From: Ilex aquifolium
Taxonomy: Eukaryota > Streptophyta > Magnoliopsida > Aquifoliales > Aquifoliaceae
DNA length: 64,000 bases
Assembly (NCBI GenBank): GCA_951799425.1
Contig: OX637407.1
Span: 23,985,191 to 24,049,190, forward strand
Direction: 5' to 3'
Of this stretch, positions 42,451 to 55,574 are shown in pieces (position 1 is the stretch's first letter; the number at the start of each line of letters is the position of its first letter). The notes under the pieces were generated by a model. The model did not search any database. It was given only the letters and a program-made list of their open reading frames with translations, and was not told the DNA's origin. The translations under genes and the position numbers were made by a program.

Positions 42451-45400
42451 TTCTTACTAGGTTATTTCTCTCTCACTTCCTCTATCTCTCTCTATTGTGG
42501 AATAAGCAACTAATTAAAAGTTAGGTAGAGAAATGACTCTACATACGTATTAGAGATTTTATTTTAACTATAGGTTTTTATGAAATCTCAGTTGATAAGG
42601 TGATCGAAAAAGAATAATTTTTTGCATTTATTAAAATATTTTGTTGAGTTTAAGTACACACAATTTAAGCACAAATCTAAAGGCTCATATCAAAACTAAA
42701 TATTACTGATAATAATTCACATGCAACACACTTATATATACATCAAATTAGTTTAATTAGACGTATTAATACTAAATAATCCAAAAGAATGGTGTTTTTA
42801 CACCTACATGGGTTGTTTCAGTTGTCAATAAAGTGGTGATGCATAAACCAACAATTCTTATGTTCGAGCCCTCATTACATGAAATCATCGTCTAACCAAT
42901 GCACATAATTTGTTATTATATACATTCGAGATTTGTGCTACAATTATATATGACGGTCCGGTCCAGATCAACCCTAGAATTATAAATTAGACCTAGTTCA
43001 GAAATACAAGCCAACAAAAGCCAAGTATATCGCTTGGAAAACTCAGTCTACTAGTGACCCACGTGAGATCTCCATCTTAGGAAGGTAATTAGGGTACGCA
43101 TCGCAAGTCTCAACCACCTTGTCTGTTATGCCAACATCACGGAGTCACCCATTCCCGTCACAAGGGTGAAGCCTTAATCAGGGCTCCCTGCGATGGCGCC
43201 TCCATTAAAGATAGCTCTGGGACGCCATGAAAACTATATTCCCCTATAAATTATAAGTTCTACCTACACATGGGGATATCACACACATCTCAACATATTA
43301 CACTCTTGAGCAATAAGATTCTTTGGCCACTGTAGCACTTCCTAGTAAAGTAGGTCATTCAGACCAAATCCACCCAATCTTTGTATTTGCATGTGATGAA
43401 CATTTCTTACTTCATCCATTATTTGATTTTATATAAACTCACTTTTGTATATCATCAATATATAGATTCAAAACTCGTGTGATTGGAACCATTTTTCGAG
43501 AAAAAAGAATGTGTTGTTTTTAAATTGGACTCTATGCTTAGCTCAAGATTCATATGTATTCCTAATAGGGGTGGTCCGAGACATTTTTGGGCTTAGAGCG
43601 AAAACGATAAATGAGGTCATTTTATTTTTAATATTAATAATAAATTTAATTTTTAATTTTTTAAATACAAAAATATTAATTTATATTCAAGTTTTTGTTA
43701 CCATATTTGAACTTAATAGTAAGAGAGAGAAAAAATGATTGAAAAATTATGATGGTAACTTTAAACTTGATTTTTTTGGGGTTTAAAACTAAATTTTTTA
43801 GTAGTTTTAGTTTTACTGTTAATTTTTTTCTTTATTTAAAAAAATAAATTTTAGGACCTTTTAATTTCACAGCTGAATTAATAGGCCTAATCTACTTAAC
43901 TTAAAATCTTTTGTTTGGGCGTGAATTTAAATTTGAGTTTTTTGGGTGTAGGTATAATTTTTTAAACTTATTTGAGCAAAAATGTATGAATAAGTTGTTT
44001 ACTCTATTAAGTTCAATTTTTATAAAACTTTTTGTGTTTAGGTACAAAATTCAAATGAATTTAAAAACCTTTTTACTTAAACATCCTCCCTTAAATTATG
44101 CAGTCATCATTGACAGTTATTTGAGGAAACAAATATGTAAAGATTAATAATAGTAATGGGAGGTAAAATATGGGTATTACTGATCAAAACCCTTCTTCTT
44201 CGGCAACAGAATTCTATGGCAATTGAATTTGATTAAAATGCCACAAATTATATGTGAATAAACACTAAATTTTCCCAAAAAAAAGAAAAGAGAATTGGTC
44301 GAGATGTTTTGTTATATATTATGTATTGTTTGTTGTTGGGATGTAAGGAAAAAAGAAATTCCTTGTTTTTTTTTAATAAGTGTAACTATTTTCTTAATTG
44401 GTGTAACAATCACAGTCTCATGCAATTGTTAAGACATGATGGTGTAACGATGTTGCGATACTAAATGGTGCAACTATTTAGTTTATATAAATAACTGAAT
44501 GACAAATTGAGTTGGTGTCATAATTTTGTGTAATTGTTTTGTGTAACTGTTTGGTTTATTAGAACGCATGAGTAACTGTTTGGTGTATTATAGAACAATT
44601 GTAACTGATTGATGTAACTGATTGATGTAACTGATTAGTGTAGTTGTGTTATTGTAATATTAGTATAAATAAAGTAAGAGAAAATAGGGAGAGAGAGAGA
44701 AACTATTAGAGAAAATATGCTCCTATTTTATCTCTCATTGCTTGATTGTAGCTAAAATATATGGAAGGAATACAAAGAGTTTCAACCCATCAACTATTTA
44801 CTGAATGACAATCTTGTCATTTTTTAAAAATATGTACTTTAGCCCAAATAAGATTTTGTGTTGTATTTTTGCTCAAATAAGTCTAAAAAATTGTACCGAC
44901 TTTCAAATCACCCTTTAAATTTTTTGTTTGGACTATTATTGCACACCTATAAATTATGGGGCCTTAATTTTTTTTTTGATTAGACTTGTGTTTTTATAAG
45001 GCCTTTTTGTAGGACTTAAATATTTATGAATTTAATTTTTTTATATGAACTATTTATGTTTTCTAAAAATCTGGTTCTTCTTTAAAAATGGCCCTAAAGC
45101 CCAAGCCTTTTTTTTATAACACTGTTGAGCGGCCCGAATTCGTAATACCATTAAAAATTTCATACAAGGATGGCTGGAGCTGAGTCTAAGCCTTATTACA
45201 AGCTGCATGCAACTGAAGAGCCAAAGTCAAGGCCTTTGCCCAATTTGAAATATAAAATTGTTTGAAATGTCGCACTCACATTTAGACCCAGCTGCCATAT
45301 GAAATATATATATAATATAATATGATCAAGTTGTGTTGTTTTTGTATTCTATTTACAATATACAAATTTCCAACGAGTATTCTTGTTTTGTAAGTAATGT

Positions 45401-46523
45401 TTGTTTAGGATTTTATTTAATGCTAAAAATTTAATTCAGAAGCAGTAATCTTCTCTTTTGACAGCCAAAACAATAAACAAAGTTAGAAGAATACGTAAAG
45501 AAAGGATTATTGTGAATTCACCACCGCAGAGTAATCCCCGAATAATAGATACAATATTTCCACGCGTACGTTGTTCTTCTTTTATAAGTAACGTTGCGTA
45601 CAAGTTTGGTCAATATTAAAAAATAAATTCCAAAGTTATTATATTTTCTTCATACGTCAACCAAAGCAATAGAAATTAGAAGAATGTGTTATCAATATTT
45701 TTACTATCCAAGGACGTGCCACATCGTATTTATTCCTACAGAGTAAATTCTTGATCATTGTTAAACCAATTATTGGTTAAATTAATGAGTTATATCAACG
45801 AAAATTAAACCCTAAACCTATGAGTTTATGGTTCGTCTTGAGTTAATCCCATACCACTAACTGCCCTACACATCATCCATAGTTTACTTCTTAGATAGGT
45901 GATTGAAAATAAGGAAGAAATTTTATAAGTATTCTTCTTTTGTAAATTGTAAGAAATGTCAGTGGAAGGGCCTTGTAGAGTTGGTATATATCCTCCTTGC
46001 ATGCATGGGTTCTGGTACAAAATAAGAGAATAACTATCGAATTAAAGAATGTATTGTATCGAAAGGTATAACAATGAAGGGGGAATTATGCACATTTAGT
46101 AACTGCACCGGCAAATAATAGAACGCTACACAAAGTAACGAATAAAAAATTTACCTCATTATTATAAATTAAGTTATTGAATATTTCGAATAAATCTCTA
46201 AATTTAAAACTACCTGTTATCCAATAAAAACCTGAGGGTAATGAAATTATCCGTGAGGCTAGTACATGAAGTCCTGAACTAGTTGCTACTTGTGAGGTTT
46301 GGAAGGAGATCAAATTTGAATTTGAGACAATGGATACTTTATAATCCAGTAATTACCATTCTTAAGATCAAGTTCTAATTTTTAAAAGACGGAGTTTTGG
46401 CTCAAGGAGTCATGATGGGTTGTGAATAAATATAATTTTTTTTAAAAAATTACACTTTTTAAAAATGAAGTCGTTAGTTATTCATGATCAATCGTAAAAT
46501 TTTATGATCTATCAAAATAGTTT
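42451..46523. other. Gene-poor AT-rich DNA
   Basis: No gene could be supported. A GC-richer block at 42950-43260 (cacgtgagatctccatctta, ctccctgcgatggcgcc) looks like part of an old LTR or other transposon but lacks a diagnostic domain. A minisatellite with gtaactgattgat units occurs at 44578-44645. The rest shows no recognisable structure. Confidence 0.45.
44578..44645. repeat. Short minisatellite, gtaactgattgat units
   Basis: About four head-to-tail copies of a 13-14 bp unit, with looser related copies of gtgtaactgttt upstream from 44520. Confidence 0.75.
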
Positions 46524-46625
46524 TGACTTTTTTTTTTTTGGGAGGAGAAGGGGGAGGGGGACTTGAACCATTAATCTTAAAAAGACGAAGTTTTTACGAG
46601 ACAAAAAGTACCATTTGACTTACCC
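46524..46625 (-). mobile_element. tRNA-derived SINE (family 2)
   Basis: It carries the same landmarks as 22075-22200: a C-rich tail, a box B-like TGGTTCAAGTCCC and ctttgtctc-aaaa-cttcgtc when read on the minus strand. The head is more worn. Confidence 0.55.
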
Positions 46626-49600
46626 TTTGTAAGTTTTAATTTTAATATTGGTATAATTTTGATATAGGATTAAATTTTTCAATGAAATAGTGGTTACTTG
46701 ACTCACTATTTTTCTCCTTTTTTTTTCAAAATCTACTCATTTCGTTCACTTAGCTATGGTCAAAGTTCAAAAAATGCTGCTCTCTAAATGATTACTGTCC
46801 TGGTTTTTCACATCCCCAGGTTCTTTTGCTGAAAATTATATAAAAAAAAGGTGAGAGTTTACAGCACCGAAATTTTTTATCGGATTGTATTATCGGTTAT
46901 AATTTTTTATAGTAAAGTTACAAATGAGAAATTATAATTTTTTCAAGGAAAAATTATGATCAATCACAGACACCTATTATCGATCATGAGTTTTCGGTAT
47001 TTATTTCAAATTTCTATGATCGATCACACCTTTTAAAAATTATAACTTACACTTTAAAAAAATTATAACTTAATTTTAAAAAATTATAATTTTTTGTGAC
47101 GGTGCCGTGGCCTTCCCCGAAAGAAGAACTACCCTTCGTTCTATGTTCTTATGCAATTCATTTTTAAAGCCTACAATTTGAAATTTCAATGGAATACTGT
47201 AAGTATCTTCATAGTATGTTCCAATATATACCTTTTCAAGCCCACAATTTGACTTTGCAATTGCTTCGTAGTGCCATGTCGAAAATGCTTGAAGTTCTCA
47301 CGGTGCCAATAATGGCCATTCGAGATTAGTGATTGATCTAATAATCATTGTCCTTAAGATTGAACTTGAATAATCATTGTTTTTAAGGTTAAACCTCGTC
47401 ATCTTCCTCCCCTATAATAATTTATGACAAAAAAAAAAAAAACTACGCCCACTCAACTAGGTTAACCAAAAAATGGAACATAAAATATAAATCAAGTCAT
47501 ATGAGTGAGAAAAATTCAAGTTTTAAACAACTAAAAATGAGACAAAAGCACTACTATGTCAGCACTACATCATTTAAATTTTTTTTGGGGGGGTGCAATC
47601 AACAGTTCTATTTTTATTTATTTATTTTTCTCTATACGATTGTTTCAATGGAGAGAAGAATCTATGATTAACTTTTCAAGAAATTTCTAAACGAATAATT
47701 TTAACGAAATCTTTCAATTTCTTATTTTACTATGTTCAACTCTTTCGACCTCATCATGTAATGATAATTTGTCTAATAAATTTTTGGCAACATTTTTTTT
47801 TTAATTTTTAATTTTATCTTTGTAATGATCCCATCCAAATCTAAATTCGTGTGCTAGTTCTCAATCTTCTTTATCCTTCACTTGATTTTAAAATTTTTAT
47901 TTTCTTTCAGGGAAAGCAGATGAGAAGAGAAATTTAGACTACCCGATGTTGAGGTGAACTTCAAAAGGTGAAGTTTGTATAGGTAATCTTGTTGAATCTT
48001 GATTGAATAATTCTCATTGTATTCGGAAAAGGTGTAAACGGAAGGGTTTCTTTGTAACACTACAATTTCTAGAGATAGTTGCCAAAAAAATTACCTCTAA
48101 AAGTCTCTCTATGGAGACAAATCAACAAGAAATTAAACTTCATAATGAGCAACTTATTCATATGTGCTGGGCCAGGCCTTTAATTTATACTAAGGCCAGC
48201 CCTAAAGCCTTTTCAAATTTCCTTAATGCGGGCTTGGGATCGGATGGGCCATGATAGAAAGTTTCCACAGGTCGATTTCATTATGAACCAGCCCACATGT
48301 TTCTTATCTCAGTTTTTCAGGTCTTGAGGAACTTAGTCCTACGATGGGGGGTGAACGCAGGCAGCTCTCCATTCTAATGGGTTCTTGTGGTATCGATCGA
48401 GTTTGTGTAGTATATACGTCATGTTTAGCGGGTTCGTATCATATTATAGTCAATTTCATGTCAACCTATTTATTTAATAGGTTTGACGGATCTCCATTTA
48501 TCATCCAAACAAGCTACGGTTTACACAAATTCACTAATTTTGTATTGATTTTTTTCTTAGATTCGCGAGTTTGTATCTCGAATTGTGAGGCCAAGGGCTG
48601 GCCACCTTTTATTATGGAAAAAAGAATAATTTACTAAAGATAGAAGTTCTAGAAGTGAGAATAGCAGTAAGATGCAGTGGGCCATGCAACCATGGGTGGT
48701 GAATCTTGAAATTACTGCCCCAACACCTTTCCTTTGGATTCTACTTTCTGAGTATTCCCACACCCTCTTTCCATGGTGTATTTTTGAGTCAAATTGTTCT
48801 CTTGTTCTTTGTAAAAGCTCAATCATATGAAAAGCAAAAGATTAAGAATTATGTGAATTATATTGCAGTGGAGATAAGCACCTTGATTGACCCATAAAAT
48901 GGAATTTCCAACAGTGTATGCATGAATGACCATTGTCTAAAAGCTGTAAAACCTCCTCTTCAAGCTCTTGACTTCATCTCCTTACCATACAAACTACAAC
49001 AATACAACCCTCGTTTTGTTGGATTAGTAGGTCTTACTGACTATCACTAAATATTCTGATTGTGCCCGTGCAAAAGATTTGGTTTAGATATTTGGTGCAC
49101 TTAACTTTACCATACATACTAAGGTTTTAGATGTAGTGTGAGGCCTTGAGATTAATTTCCGAAGATTTTACATATAACTAAGCACTCTTGTAAACAATAT
49201 GGAAAAACAAATGAATAAAATCAAAATCATGAGTCCGTAAACCTGATGATTAAACCAAAGATTGATCGATATTTAACTCATCTGATCTCATAATAAAGCC
49301 AAGAAAATTTTCATAAGGCCTCAAGACACAAGTGAAACCCGAGTACCAACTCATTATATCGGACTATAACAATGTGGGTATGAAACAAAATGAATTGAAA
49401 CTCGGTTCAAAACATATATACATTTATTAGACTTTCTATTGTGTTTATCCGTGTTTTGTTTGTTAAATTATTCAAAAAAAAAAAACTCCTAAACAAGTCA
49501 ACATTGATGGGCTCTTTGTGGGGTTAGAGGAGTAAGTAAAAAAAAAAAACTCGAGCATGCAATAGCTCAACAAACATTCCTCTCATTGTGCTTGTAAATG

Positions 49601-50015
49601 ATGAAAGAAGAGTCGAAAAATGAGCCAGTGGCACTATAATTTCTGTTCTGGGAACAAGCACTGATCAAACTGTTGTGCTTTACAATAAGCATTAACTACA
49701 TATATAAAATTGCAAGTTTTTTTGAGACTGGCATATGGGTTATATATATATATAGGATCATGCGCAAAAGGAACCGCACGCGGACTGACTACCTCAGCAG
49801 CTCTTCCTAGTCTTGCCAGATTCAAGCCTCCTCTTCTCGAGTCTTTCATACACCATCATTTTTCTGCATATTCATTTCATTAATTTTATGTGTGTATGTG
49901 CGCGCGCGTGTGTATGTAAAATTAGATAGTGGCGTTGTGATTAAATTGTTCTATTATGACATAGGTGTCAAAGATTCAAGTGGTGTAAATTGTCACTTCA
50001 CGTGCAAAAATAAAA
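46626..50015. other. Gene-poor AT-rich DNA
   Basis: No coding gene could be supported. A piece at 48400-48500 with cgtcatgtttagcgggttcg resembles repeats at 51860-52040 and 53720-54060. (TA)n and (GT/GC)n microsatellites lie at 49741-49754 and 49889-49917. Confidence 0.45.
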
Positions 50016-50593
50016 TCCTGTTTGGTTTGCGTTTTAAAAAATAGTATTCGAAAACTGTTTTTAAGAAGAGTTTTAGAAAACTGTGTTTCGCTGTTTTTTG
50101 TGTCGCGAAACTTGTTTAGTTATATGATTCTAAAAGCAGTTCCATGGAATATAAAATATTAAAATTTATTGGGACAGTAACCCAAAAAACAATAAAAACA
50201 TAAATGTGTTGGTGGTGGTGGTGATGATCGTGGTGTTGGTGGAAAGGGTGGGGGAAGTGTGGTGGTGGGTGATGGTGGAAGTGTGGACGTTGTGGTGGTG
50301 GTGGTGGAAGTATGGCTGTGGTGGTGGTGTTGGTGGAAGGGTGGTGGTGTTGGTGGAAGGGTGGTGGTGGGAGTGGAAGTATGTGGTGGTGGTGGTGGTA
50401 GTGTTTTTTAAATTTTAAAAAAGTTGTTTCCAAAAATACATAAAACAGGTCTAACATATTCTCTAAATCTACTTAATTTTTATTCTCAGTATTTAAAAAA
50501 CAAAAGCAAAAAAAAAAACTAGTTAAACAATTTTTCTTCTAAAAACTGTTTTTGAAAAAAAAAAAAAATTTTTGAAATACAAATCAAACAAGA
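50016..50593. mobile_element. Probable hAT-like MITE containing a GTG-rich tract
   Basis: The left end TCCTGTTTGGTTTGCGTTTT and the inverted right end TCTTGTTTGATTTGTATTTC pair, followed by more inverted gtttttaaa-type sequence. An irregular (GTG)n tract fills 50206-50402. Flanks CAAAAATA and CAAAATTA are a possible 8-bp duplication with one mismatch, so the family assignment is tentative. Confidence 0.6.
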
Positions 50594-51044
50594 TCAAAAT
50601 TATGTACATCTGATCTTCTCTAAACTCCGCTATGCTATAAGTGTTCTGGGTGCATTCCCTCGTATACCCAAATGCATATAATTAAATACATAAACCACAC
50701 ACACATAATATATTTGGGTATGTTGAGTGAATGCTTCCAAAACACTCATTTTACTCTATTCCCAATACTTTTGTCTTTCACTCTTTTTGGTTCCTTGGAT
50801 CTCCCCCATTCTTCTCTCATCATTTGCTCTTTTCAATACTTTGTGTTGTGCATAAGAGCTTAATATATTGTTCTTAGAATTAATAGAATAGCTTCATCAA
50901 AACCAGCATGTCCATGGTGAACCATTGCTTTTACTGGTTCAAATGAGTGGCTGGGGCATGCGTTAATGGTGGGTCCACATCCCACATTTGTTCATCAAGG
51001 TGTTCATTATATATATATATATATATATATATAATTGTGGATTA
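50594..51044. other. AT-rich intergenic DNA with a (TA)n microsatellite
   Basis: (TA)n occupies 51008-51033. Nothing else was recognised. Confidence 0.5.
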
Positions 51045-51226
51045 ACTCGAGGGATAACTTTAGTAGTAACAATAACGAGTTGTAAATTCAGACATCCTGA
51101 GATTGAATCTTGACAATCTTTTAGGGTCAGACTATGAGAAATTTATCTCTCATAAATATTTTAATTTTAGCGTGGATGACCTATCTTTGATTAGACCAAA
51201 GAGGGATTAGTCGAGGTACGTGTAAT
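51045..51226 (+). mobile_element. tRNA-derived SINE (family 1)
   Basis: It follows the family order: acgagttgtaaattcagaca, gattgaatcttgacaa (box B region), gggtcagactatgagaa, tggatgacctatctttgatt and gggattagtcgag. Confidence 0.7.
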
Positions 51227-53393
51227 AATATAATAACAAAAAACAAAAAGTATTTAAGCCTTTTAGAGAAGGAGAAAAAGAGATTGCAGGTAATTGTAGT
51301 AATCTAAAATGCCTTATTTTTAACCTATTTATTGACAATCATGTCTAGGTATAAAGATGATTGTTCGATCGTACCTCCTATTATTCTACGATCCAGATTC
51401 TACCATTTCATCGCACATAATTTTATCGGTGATTAAGATGACATGATCAAATACGTGTATCCACTATCCACTATTCACTCGTACGCGTCTATGAAATCGA
51501 CCGTCTCATTAGTAATAGTAAATAAAACCAATATTCATTATCTAAACGCTTCTTCCGAAGTGTTAAGTGCGTCTCTAAAGCGCCACAATGGGTCCATAGC
51601 CCATGTCACCTGCACGAACTATCTTAGAATGCATCTTTATACGTAACAACATTTAAGTATAGTAAAGCAACAAATGTGATAGATGGACATTAACAAATGA
51701 TTTCTTTTTCTTCTTGCTTTTTAATGTGATATTTTTCTTTTAAAGTTCTTTAATTCTTTCCATAAAAAAATTATCACTACTTTAAAAAACCCACAAAATT
51801 AAACTATACATAAGACATCTTCAGAAAATTTTTCACATCATAGTCATCTATATCTATCCTCGTATCATTTTTAGCTAGTTGTGTGTGGATCCCGTCTATT
51901 AAGCAAATTTGGTAGATTCACCTGTTTATCAACCAGACCCACTAATACTAGACTTAAACTCATTATTTCTATATTTATTTCATGTCGGGTTCGCGAAATG
52001 TGTCCAAAATATCCAAGACTCGTAAGAAATTTTATATAATTAATCAAAAACAACTTAACATAATTAACCATTTTCTTAAGAAGTGGAGAGGTACATCTTA
52101 TTCATTAATCTAAGTGGCATTGTGATATCGTAGGCAGTGAGCAACATTTTGTTATTCAAGAAAACATATGTCGAATTGGTGCCTTAACCTATCGATAAAG
52201 GTGAGATTAACAAAGAGTGGATGTCATGGTTGAAATTCCGTCATTATCGCTTAACAATAAAAAATAAATAAATGTTTAAGCGATTGTTATCGCCGGCAAA
52301 CCATTTTCACGACTTGTGTCGTTGACGAGTAATTTTTTAACAGATATTGTCATCTAATTTCTCTTGTGTTTACCAACCTATGTCTTTTCACTAATAGGAA
52401 GAACACAATCGAAAGACTATGACTAGCTAGAGATTAATCACAAACATTCAAAATAGTTTGACTGGAAAATTGTTGATCATGTCAAATTATCCTAAGAAAA
52501 CATGAATTAAAATAGATATATACAAGATATGGTGAAATCTAAAAGTCTAAAATATTCAGAAAAATTAGTCATGTGTGGGCTTGCTGGGGCAAAAGAAGTT
52601 AAAAACCCTCTTTACATTTGATCACACTTAGCACTTCTCCATTTTATGTCCCATGTTAGGGTGGTTGAGATTTACATTTCAATGCAGAATGCCCATCTCT
52701 CTTAGCAATTCAAGTCCCTATCTAGACATCATCATATGAGCTGGATCAACTAATGCATATGCATGAATGTGGGGCCAACTTATGATTGGGACCCAATATA
52801 TCACCAAGTCCAATCCCCTATCATCCATCTAGAAGTGATTCGAATCATATCGTGTCATTTTCAGTCGTGTCACATTTAAGTCATGTCATTTCAATTTTTT
52901 TTTTTTTGGTCATATTCTTGATAATATCCTTGTTAATGAAAAAAAATAACATTTGATTGGAAAACCACATCAAGAAATAAAACAAAATGTCCATTTCTTC
53001 TAAGAATATGAGCAAAATGAGTTATTTGAGTCTAATATTAACCTAACTCATTTGCTATTCGTGTTTGTTATATTCAGAATTTGTTATTGAGTTCATGTCG
53101 CATTCGTTGCTTCCCTGTTTGAAGAAAGTGGAAATCTATCATCCAAAATGGGCATTAGGAACCAAAAAAGAGAAGCATAGACATTTGGCTGAATAAACTT
53201 GATAGAGACCTCCTTCAATGGTTAGGTCCCCCACATAACCAAACTCATGTACAATAAATTTTGGGTCTCACAACATTTTTGGAGTCATAGACAGTGACCC
53301 TTTGAAGGGCACATCCTCAAAACATTTAGTATTAGAAGTTTCTAGAACTTTGGATATAAATTGTTGGTCCCTCTGCACTATAATTTTGTTTGG
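51227..53393. other. Gene-poor AT-rich DNA with worn repeats
   Basis: No gene could be supported. 51860-52040 (cacctgtttatcaaccagac, catgtcgggttcgcg) belongs with the repeat at 53720-54060. Confidence 0.45.
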
Positions 53394-53480
53394 TTCAACA
53401 ATCAATGGTATTCGGACCAATTTTTGTGCACCTCGATTAATTCCATCTTCGGTTCCTCATGACCTGATTTCAAGGGATTC
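53394..53480 (-). mobile_element. tRNA-derived SINE fragment (family 1), 3' part
   Basis: The plus-strand order ggttcaacaatcaatggtat, tcggacc, gtgcacctcgattaattcc parallels the 3' end of the copy at 61440 (gttcaacggtgagaggtatt, gtgcaatttgactaatctcc). It is diverged. Confidence 0.5.
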
Positions 53481-53719
53481 TCGGCACTATAATCGGGAAA
53501 TGTGACCATTGTCCAAAAAGTGACAAAATTTTTGCCAGCAGACAGCATTCCCATTATGCCAAGGGCATTAAAGAGAGAGAACATTGAAACATTGTTTTCA
53601 TCACCTATTAAATGACCATGTAAAAGAGACTCGTTTATAGCCCTGCATGGCTCAACTTGGGGGTACCACTCTAGGTTAGTTCTCTTAAGTATTTCCTTGG
53701 TGGCTTTCTGAATGGAAAA

Positions 53720-54060
53720 TCAATGCATATATCCCAGTTTTGTGATGTAGATTGCCTGTCGCTTTTGATTAGGGCTGGCAATGCATTCCCTTCATGTCAT
53801 CGCTAAGACATGTCGAATTAAACTTTGTTCAATTTATATTCAATTTATTTATAGTTGTGTAAAATTAGATTTGTGTCGTATTAAACTCATGACTTATATA
53901 TGTCATGTCTAGTAAATTTTGTGTCCGTGTCTCTTCATTAAGTGATAACTATTGTAAATTCATTTGTTTATCACCCGAACTCGTTAAAACTAGATTCAAA
54001 AACCCACTAACTCGTGTCGGTTTTATATCGCATTCACATTCTCAAATTGACAAGTAGACC
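53720..54060. repeat. Dispersed repeat with cgtgtc/catgtc words
   Basis: The segment begins agggctggcaatgca and has atttgtttatcacccgaactc, aaacccactaactcgtgtcg and atatcgcattcacattc. It is related to 51860-52040 and more weakly to 48400-48500. It is probably an old non-autonomous element of unknown class. Confidence 0.5.
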
Positions 54061-54566
54061 CTAATCCAATGAATACCAACATAAATATGGATGCCAAGCT
54101 GCAATTGAGCTGGTGCCCATGAACTTGCCGGCCACCTTCACCTAAGCCCTCTTATAGGTTGCTCATGAAAGGCCTGAGAGTGCAACAACTTGATCACATC
54201 TACTATGAGGTCAATGCATGCGCTGACTAGCCGGCAAGAGAAGGACACAGCAAAGAAGCTGATTTTCATTTCTCCATGGAGCATGACAAAATGAATGCTT
54301 GTTGTTGCTTGACCACCATGTCGATTCTTAGCGAAAGAAACAGTCTTTAGGGCAAGCTTTATTCAATTATGTAACATCTACATACGACCTCGAGTTGTCA
54401 TTGAATTGACTAGAACCCTATTGGTCTGCCAAATTAGATGGTCGACCTCAATGACAATGATGATGTTGATGTGTGACTTCTTCATTGATTGCCTCGATTC
54501 TCTCCCTTGGAAAAATGATGTCTTTTTTTTTTATTTATCAAATTGTGTTATGATTCGAATCCGCAT

Positions 54567-54836
54567 TTAGTCCATGCATGTACCATGAGACAAGGCGATG
54601 CTATGCATCCATCTCTTTCTACCATTTGTTCTTCTTAGGTCTTTCCAATCCCTATCTTTGTTGATAACTTTAGCATTAGATGATAAAAGAGGTGATTGCC
54701 ATATGAGCATTTTAAGGTTTGGAAGACTGAGGATGACAATGTAGGCTAAAGGACAGTCGACTACTAGTAAGTTGATCATCATGTCGTTCGCTTTGGGCTC
54801 TACCCTACTATGACGGAGAGTGTCACAGCCATTCAA
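54567..54836 (-). pseudogene. Possible gypsy protease remnant
   Basis: The minus-strand frame includes NLLVVDCPLAYIVILSLPNL. This resembles FLVVDAPSAYNVLLRRPSL of the gypsy protease at 1525-2475, but no aspartate motif or flanking domain is preserved. This is a tentative reading of a worn fragment. Confidence 0.35.
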
Positions 54837-55574
54837 TTAGCAGCGCAGCTCAAAAAAAATACTTAGATTCACTATTAATTTAATGATAATAATACTTATG
54901 TCACTAAATTAAATAAAATTAACGTTGCTCTTTGTTAATCATCTACTGTCAATGACAATCCTTACACCTTATAGTACATAAATATAAAAGACCACCAATG
55001 CTTCATCGCGGTCATTCGCTTTCGGAACCTCACCAAATTGAGTCATACTTTTCAGTTCTACGATGTTTAGACTAGCTAGAACCTTTCTAGAATGAGCTCG
55101 GTATGCCTTGATTCTCAACCTAATGCGAAGCCCCAAGGGATAACTTTGACTTCTCCAATGTGTTTTCATCAAGGTTCTCATCCCTATGCTTATACTTCCA
55201 AGGTTAGTTCCTTTCCTCTCGATGGTTTGTTTAGAACAAAGTCAAATTAATCTTTAATCCATAAGAGTTATTCTTCTAGGGTAAGGAATTTTCCCCTATG
55301 TATTCGTTGATAAAATAGTTATCGTGAGCTTGCCATGATTTGATCTCCTCTAGGTTTCTATTATATTGCCTTTTGGGTTTTACTTTATCCTCATTCTTTG
55401 GTGGCCCCATTCTCTATGTGATGGGGCCACCAGATGCTAATTGGCGGTGGTGATGGTGGATGGAGGTGGGAAATATGGTGTTTCTACTAGATGTTTGTTT
55501 GTGAATGTATATGCAAGAGACATTGGGAAATAAGTGAATGTGTGTTTGTCTCTTTTGGGTCATTTTAAATATTG

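Noticed and set aside
42950-43260. GC-richer block that might be an LTR or RNA gene
   Set aside because: No cloverleaf, primer-binding site, domain or second copy was seen, so no class can be supported.
50116-50457. His- and Trp/Val-rich open frames on both strands
   Set aside because: Artefact of the GTG-rich repeat inside the MITE at 50016.
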